From Symsagittifera roscoffensis (taxonomy: Eukaryota > Xenacoelomorpha > Acoela > Convolutidae): a stretch of 64,000 bases of DNA. The stretch covers positions 5,740,539 through 5,804,538 of the forward strand of contig NC_087070.1 in the NCBI RefSeq assembly GCF_963678635.1. The letters are read 5' to 3'. This document shows positions 57,800-64,000 of the stretch, in pieces. Positions within the stretch are counted from its first letter, which is position 1. Each line of letters begins with the position of its first letter. The notes beneath the pieces were generated by a model. The model was not told the DNA's origin and did not search any database. It saw only the letters and a program-made list of their open reading frames with translations. Made by a program: the position numbers and the translations under genes.

Positions 57800-60130
57800 T
57801 TCCAGGGAGAGGTTCAGAATCCTGTCAGGAAGCATTAGATAAAAACCCCAGCTATATGCTTTTCCAAAAAATCGGCCAGTTTTTACAAAAAAAATGTGAA
57901 TCTTTTTGATCGCCGCAAAATCAGGAGATCTCTTCATCGTCTACAGAAAAAAATGGCGCTGGGTTGAATACATTTGATAAATTTTGATTTAAAATGATAG
58001 ATTAAAATATCAAAAATTCACTAAATCAGAATTATCATTGAAATTTTGCCTTATATATCAAATAACAAGCAAAGTTATGGTAGTTATATGTACGAAAATT
58101 CATTCAAAACTGGCAGAGAACTTGAAATACTACCACCCGTAAAAAGTAATCTCTGATAAAGTCTCTAAAATGTCTTGAAATATTTGCAGGCTTTAACATA
58201 CCAGAAAAAAGCTAACAGCTGTCTAATTTGGCTACTGTTTGAAGACTCTCTTCAACTTTTGAGCAACATAAACCGAAAGTGCTAATCATACAATTCCATA
58301 AACTTAAAGTATATGAAAAAAAACCTAGTCATATTATTTTCATACACTTGGCTAAAATGGTGTCATTGAATGGCCAAAATTTTTTTTCTTGTTATGGCAT
58401 AAAATTAGGTTTATCGTTCTAAAAAGAAAGAAAAACTTTTTGTCAAAAAAATGCTAACAATAGAATTTCCATATAAAGGAGCTTGTATGTCTAACATTTG
58501 TTTGATGGCAACAAATACTTTCAAAATTGCCCCAGAATTAATTTTTAAGTTTTTTTTCCAAACGCAAATCGATTTTTCTTCTCAAACGAACATAATCCAA
58601 AAAAAAATTGCATGGGAAATTTAAGTTTTTGCGTGTATAACGTAGTTCTGGATGCACAAATGTTGGATTTTTTTTCATTTTTCGCTTAATAACTTTTTTT
58701 CAAAAACACTAAAAACTCCTATTGGAATATTTATGTATGCCTTGAGCAATGTCTGATAACTTGAAAACTCAAATTTAAAAAACCATCGTTGAAAAATTTT
58801 GCCAAAATTAAAAAATTAAACTTCATAACTGTTATTTTCGTTATATCATTTGCGTAAGACAGCTCTAAGACAATTCAGGTCGCTTTCTTTTTATTGTCCA
58901 ATCCATAACCATTCAACTTTTGGGGACTCCAGCTTTGAAAAAACCAAGGTTTTTGTCACTTGCGTTCGGTTACGAACACAACCCAAAAGTTTTCATAAAA
59001 TCAAAATTAGAAAAAAATCAAACTCTCTGGCTTATGCAAAAAGACAATTTTCATATAATAAAAAATGCTTATCATAGAGATTTGTACAATTTTTTGTACG
59101 TATGGAAATGTAGAGAAAGAAGTTTTTTATTTATGAAAACTATATGGTTTTTGGTCAACCCGGGTGTATCTCGAGTCTCTCTTAATTTAATTTTACATAT
59201 ATATTAACTTGCTTATACAAAACTCCAGGAAAACCTCGATTACAGTGAAGCTTTCTAAAGCTCTTCGAAATTGTTTTTCAGTTAAAAAATGGTTTTTTTT
59301 GTATTGATATTAATTGGAAAACAATTTGTCCGCCAAAAAAAGCTCAGAAATTTTCTGTATAGTGTTTTACTTTCTTCTAAGTTTCTACATAAAAGCTTTT
59401 CTACGTTTCTACTTATTACTAAGTTTCTACTTATTTAATAAAATTTGGATTTTTTTTCGCCAAAAAAACTAGCAAATTTAATTGTCAATTTTTGCTGAAA
59501 TTGAAATTCTATAATTCAAAACTTGTTTTAGAAAATTTTTTTCAATAATTATCTAAATTAGTTAAATTGGAGCTAATTAGGGAAAAATTAATTTTTGAAG
59601 ATTTTTTCAATTTGAGATGTTTTAAACTAGTTCTGATGCTAGAGAGTGAAAAAATCAACAAATATTTTAATTGAATTCTTCATATTTCTAAAATTGTGCT
59701 CTATTGTGACCTTTTTCGTTAATTATCTGGCTGCTAGTTCGTTTAATCACACTATGCACAAAAAGGCGCACGTTTAAAATAAAATCATTTTTTACATCTT
59801 TTTTATAAATGTGATCAAACTCTATGTGCACAGCTATTCTTCATTCTAACTTGCAGAAAACAATGTGCAAAATTATTTTTAAATTTTTTTTAAGTTCAAA
59901 TTAATTGAGTTCAAGATTAAGCAAATTCAAACTTTTCTCATGCAAATGTCAAAATTGGTAAACAGTGATCAAATTAACCAAATAATTGATTATTTTGTTT
60001 TTAAACAGAAAAATCTTTTCGTGTTTTTAGCCGATGTTCAGTATTATTTTGCGCAGCGTCGTAGCTTCGTCAGTGTTAATAAATCGACGTTATTGTTGTA
60101 AATGCTTGCATATTGAGATAAGAAAAGGGT
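57800..60130. other. Intergenic with family A fragments
   Basis: Family A pieces at about 58260-58385 and 58850-59170 (palindrome near 58962). The rest is AT-rich with no supported gene. Confidence 0.35.
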
Positions 60131-60133
60131 GAA

Positions 60134-60190
60134 TCAGAATGGTTGCGCGGATGACCGGAAGTTATGGGTTGATCTGTGGGAATAACACAG
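60134..60190 (-). pseudogene. Degenerate copy of the Ser/His-rich last exon
   Basis: In frame it reads CYSHRSTHNFRSSAQPF and stops with TGA at 60134. It matches SYSHRSTH and NFRSSGTPF of the exon at 63890-63985 with the 14 residues between them deleted, and it has no proper acceptor at the matching place. The flanking downstream sequence is also shared. Confidence 0.55.
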
Positions 60191-60236
60191 TTTTGTTAGT
60201 GTGTACCCGTTTAACGAGCAAATCTTAAATAGAACA

Positions 60237-60330
60237 AGACTGCTCGTATATCAGGGCAATAAAAACCCGAATCGTCCGGCTGTCCATTAAATTATATCGA
60301 ACAAATTTTGGGAAAGTAAAACATTGAAAA
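60237..60330 (+). repeat. Truncated family B copy
   Basis: 'AAGACTGCTCGTATATCAGG' start, diverged. Confidence 0.5.
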
Positions 60331-60846
60331 ACTATAAGTTTTGGACAAAATCAAAGATGAATTACAAACATTGAGTTCTATGACACTAATACGACCGGTT
60401 AGCAAGCCTCAATTCCATTCAGAACGGTTTCGTTGCGCGGATAATTTGCCACGCATGAAAAAACTCGTCTTAAGCTTTCAACTTCAACTGAATGAAATTT
60501 TCAAAGCGTGCATAACTTAGTCCTGAGAAAATGGTTTTTGATTTCAAGGAGTCGATATCTTCAATAGGGTATGAACGTTTTTTGATAAAAAATTTAAATT
60601 GCCAAAAGTTGACTGAATAAAAAAATATCCCAAGCATAATTAATCCGTTTTTTTTTTGAAAATCGGAACAATTATAGGAGTTAATAGTTCGAAGTTCCAG
60701 TGAAAACAATTGTGATGGAATAAAGGAGGAAAGTTAAGTTCTGTACAACACATCGGGTTGGTCAAAACTTTTAAATATACAACTTAACAAGCTTATGGTC
60801 AGTCAATTCCATATAGTTCCAATTATACAGAAACGTTGTTGAAAGC

Positions 60847-61046
60847 NNNNNNNNNNNNNNNNNNNNNNNNNNNNNNNNNNNNNNNNNNNNNNNNNNNNNN
60901 NNNNNNNNNNNNNNNNNNNNNNNNNNNNNNNNNNNNNNNNNNNNNNNNNNNNNNNNNNNNNNNNNNNNNNNNNNNNNNNNNNNNNNNNNNNNNNNNNNNN
61001 NNNNNNNNNNNNNNNNNNNNNNNNNNNNNNNNNNNNNNNNNNNNNN
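60847..61046. other. Assembly gap, 200 N
   Basis: A run of exactly 200 N. Open frames across it are meaningless. Confidence 1.
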
Positions 61047-61049
61047 AAC

Positions 61050-63360
61050 CTGGCACATATAACAAGCTCCAAAAACGAGCTACAGCTATGTCTTATTTAT
61101 TAAAAATACAAAATCAGGATTCGATTCGAAAAACTATTCTTACACACCTTCAAACTAGATCATAAAACTTTTTTCGAGTCTAAAAAATAATTGCGGGCAT
61201 CATTACTGGGTGATGAGACACATTCATATCTACCTGGTTTTTTCTCTAAATAATTGTTTTGACTCTACGAATTATCCAATTTGAATATTCAGAGAATCTC
61301 AATTCAAACTAAAAGCTAAGTTTTTCATCCTTACTTTTCGAGATATTGACATGTAAAGAAGATTAAAACTCCAGTCTTGGACAATGGAACGCTCAGTTTT
61401 CGTTCCAATAAGAAAAACACCTAACAGTAAAGCAATACGAAAATCGGACCTCAAAAAATGAGACCAGCAAATAAGAAGGGTTTTCAAAAGTTTAAAAATT
61501 TCAAAACTAAAGTTTTTATCACATCATTGGGAGTAAATTGTATTCAAACCAAAAATGAAGACAATTCTTAGCCACTCGTTTGAAACCGCGCAGTTATTTT
61601 AATCTTTGGTCGCCGCATTTTTGTTACGCAATTCAAAAAAGTCAACATTCTGGCAAAATGTTGGTAACAAATTTCATCATGAATTTGCAACGTATTTCTT
61701 GTAAAAATTGATCATTTACTGCTCGGTAGAGAAAAACTACTAACGTTTAATACAAAGAAACTAGAAAAGGTTCAGTTGATAAATCTTAATGCTAAACAAG
61801 TTCAGTTATTCGGCGGCTGAAATGAATGGAGCAAGTTTTATTGAGGAGCATTTGCACAACCTGGTACTTTAACCAAGCTTCATTGACGTGCTTAAACCAT
61901 AGATTAAAAAAGTATTTTGTTATTAGATTTACAATAAACATGATAAAATGCTTTTTTTTGAATTGTTTGTACATATCACACTTTCACACTACATCACAAA
62001 AATTTATTCAATCCGAAAATGATTGTTGTGGGCACCATTAAACGGGTTGCGACATCTCAGCTCTAGTTTTTTCTGATTTTTCTCTAAAAATTTTGTTTCG
62101 ACACTAAGCATCATGCAATTTAAAATTTCAGAGGACTTAATTCAAATTACAGCTTTGACTTTCTTCATTTTTTGCAGAGATATCATCGTGCAAAAAAGTT
62201 CATGGTCCTACCTTGGACGTTTGAATGCTCAATTTTTATTACAATAAAAAAAACGCCAAAAAATGAAGCAAATACTTAAATCGGAACTCAAAAATCTGAG
62301 GAAAGCATATATGTTAAGTTTTGAAAGTTTGATTGTTGTTCATTTGAACTATCTGTTAAATAAGGGGAGCTACATTGACTTGCTTAAAATAGAGATAAAC
62401 TGTTCTGTTTATTAAACTTACAGTAATTAAATTAGGTTTCGTTTTCAAAATTGTTTGTTTTTAATTATTACACCTTCACAATTGTTTTCAACTCTCGCCA
62501 TGAAATTGACTTGATTTTTTTCTCAAAAAGTATCAATTGGCGTATATTAAAAATTACAAGAAAAAATGAATTAAAACAAGACTGCTCGTATCAAGGCGAA
62601 GCCCTGAATGTTCCGACTGCCTTTTAGGGTTTATAAAGCAGCAGTAATAACATAAAAAAATTAAATCAAATATAATAAAATGAAATTTTTTTTCTTCTAA
62701 AATTTGAAATTTTTAATGAAAATCATCCGCTCACACGCCATATAAAGTACAAAAAGAGAGATTTCGTTCCTTGCCACAAATCAATTATGGCAAATAAGCT
62801 TCGTTCAACCAATTTGGAATAGTTTATTGGACGGATTAAATCTCCGCTTACGCGTTAACAGCGCGAATTATATCGCTCGTTAATTGTCCCAAAGTGTTCA
62901 AAATGGCTATCTTTAAACCTTCATAACTTTACGAAAAATGATCACAAGTGAAATATGTTTTCAAATTTAAGCTCAGGACAACAATACCTTTTGAATGATA
63001 TAGAAAATTCCGTCAAAAATAGCTAGTAAAAAAGTCAAAATTTGTCTGAAGAAAAAAAACCCACCTCGAGCACAAATATACCGTTACTTTCGTATCGAAA
63101 GTCGGAACAAAAATTTCACTTGAGGTTAAATGAGTTGAGTTCTCTGTTTAAAAAGTGAAACAATTTTGATTGGTATCAATTTGAACAATCTGAAACATCA
63201 AACGAGCTTCATAAATATACTTAAACTATGTATAAACACGTTTTGCTAATTTAATATATGACAGTCCGAATGCGAAATTAAAACTTGTTAGTTTGCATGT
63301 ATCACGTCTTCGCACTATGTCAAAAAAATTTATTCGAACCCGAATTGAGAGTTAGAAACT
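61050..63360. repeat. Repeat family C, two to three diverged copies
   Basis: 61200-61500 and 62030-62340 share order and motifs ('TTTTTTCTCTAAA', 'GAGATATTGACATG' / 'GAGATATCATCGTG', 'TCTTGGACAATGGAACGCTC' / 'CTTGGACGTTTGAATGCTC'). 61860-62040 and 63200-63360 share 'AAAAATTTATTC' and neighbours. No coding frame is conserved. Confidence 0.5.
62577..63115 (+). repeat. Repeat family B, long copy
   Basis: 'AAGACTGCTCGTATCAAGGC' to 'CCGTTACTTTCGTATCGAAA', collinear with 18300-18830; inserted within family C sequence. Confidence 0.65.
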
Positions 63361-63499
63361 TGATTTTCCATTATAATTTTACAATTACCGCTGTTTTCTT
63401 TTCCCGGTAGTTTCGAAGTGCTCAAAAAAATTTTCCAGGAAGAATCTTGGGAGTCTACTTAAATATTTTCTTAAGTTGTTTTATTTTTCTCTCGCTTAA

Positions 63500-63511
63500 T
63501 TCTCTCTCTTT

Positions 63512-63550
<39 letters not shown>

Positions 63551-63560
63551 GCTTTCTACT
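63500..63560. repeat. (CT)n microsatellite
   Basis: CT dinucleotides with a few TTT interruptions. The Ser/Leu-repeat frame across it is an artefact. Confidence 0.9.
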
Positions 63561-63889
63561 CGCTCACATACATGTAAACTATTTTTGTTGCGGCAAACTA
63601 CTGAAAAATATCCCACCAAGATTTATCTATTCCGAGCTCTAAGAACAATTTAAAAAACATTTGCTAAAGTTTTTCAAATTAATAAAAACAAACTTTTGGA
63701 TAAGCATCAGAATTTATAGATTTTCTACAATTATTGATTGAATGATCGAATCACTTGATGAACTAATAGTTTTTAATTCTAGCATTATTAGTCTCTTTTT
63801 GTTGCAGTTTCTGCTGTTTTGAGTTGCGCACAGTTGCTGGTGATTTTTTGCGGTGATTTTTTGCATGTTGTCAGTAGTAGCAGTGTGAA

Positions 63890-63985
63890 TCAGAATGGTG
63901 TTCCGGATGATCGGAAGTTGTGGGAAGAACTGTGAGAGTAACTTCCACCAAATGGACTTCCATGAGTGGATCGGTGGCTGTAGCT
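63890..63985 (-). CDS. Last exon of a Ser/His/Gly-rich protein gene (5' part beyond window)
   Basis: Acceptor CTTCATTTCAG ends at 63986; 31 codons follow, SYSHRSTHGSPFGGSYSHSS then SHNFRSSGTPF and TGA at 63890. Phase 0. The low-complexity Ser/His/Tyr/Gly composition with Phe is that of an extended or structural extracellular or assembly-prone protein, but no family can be named from 31 residues. Upstream exons lie right of the window. A decayed duplicate of this exon is at 60134. Confidence 0.6.
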   Translation of the reverse strand, partial: SYSHRSTHGSPFGGSYSHSSSHNFRSSGTPF

Positions 63986-64000
63986 CTGAAATGAAGAATA

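Noticed and set aside
60771-61165. Frames spanning the N run
   Set aside because: They consist mostly of unknown bases.
63447-63653. Ser/Leu-repeat frame
   Set aside because: Product of the CT microsatellite.
1-64000. tRNA, rRNA, spliced-leader RNA and telomeric TTAGGC arrays
   Set aside because: No diagnostic T-loop, rRNA or spliced-leader sequence and no tandem TTAGGC was found by eye; a covariance search would be needed to exclude small RNAs.

Overview
The window looks like AT-rich, repeat-dominated nuclear DNA from a nematode, most likely Caenorhabditis or a close relative. The evidence is the splice-site style: TTTTCAG or TTTGCAG acceptors, GTAAGT-like donors, and some introns near 60-110 nt. 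I could not identify the species. Gene density is very low, most long open frames are repeat artefacts, and no RNA gene was recognised. There is one assembly gap of 200 N (60847-61046).

Layout. 1-6632: a diverged, reverse-oriented partial copy of the large element described below, with a dead zinc-finger gene and a dead 'X' gene. 7130-14510: a tandem array of four unequal units of repeat family A; two units carry a small minus-strand ORF (SSP) that also occurs at 36.2-36.5 kb. 15044-35021 (minus): a five-exon gene model for a 253-residue, probably secreted protein, in which every splice phase agrees. Its first intron (about 14.9 kb) holds a 12.5-kb minisatellite of near-palindromic 32-bp half-units broken by six longer spacers. 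Its second intron holds a GATTATAATC cluster and family B repeats. 37527-55655: an element of about 18 kb bounded by inverted arms of about 3 kb. 55656-64000: fragments of families A, B and C, the gap, and at the far right the last exon of a Ser/His/Gly-rich gene that runs off the window.

The 18-kb element is the most unusual object. Its left half has a 3,913-bp direct tandem duplication with no difference in the stretches I compared (40233-44145 and 44146 onward). Each unit contains two subunits about 1.29 kb apart. Each subunit pairs a minus-strand two-finger zinc protein (Z) with a divergent plus-strand small protein (Y) across a cluster of CCAAT boxes. Each unit ends in a small acidic plus-strand gene (X) behind its own ATTGG array. 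To the right are a minisatellite and two divergently transcribed candidate cargo genes (50540-51948). I recognise no transposase, polymerase, integrase or reverse transcriptase, so the element looks non-autonomous or decayed. The gene products are unassigned except for the zinc-finger motifs. All gene models rest on splice signals, phase and copy comparison, with no transcript evidence.
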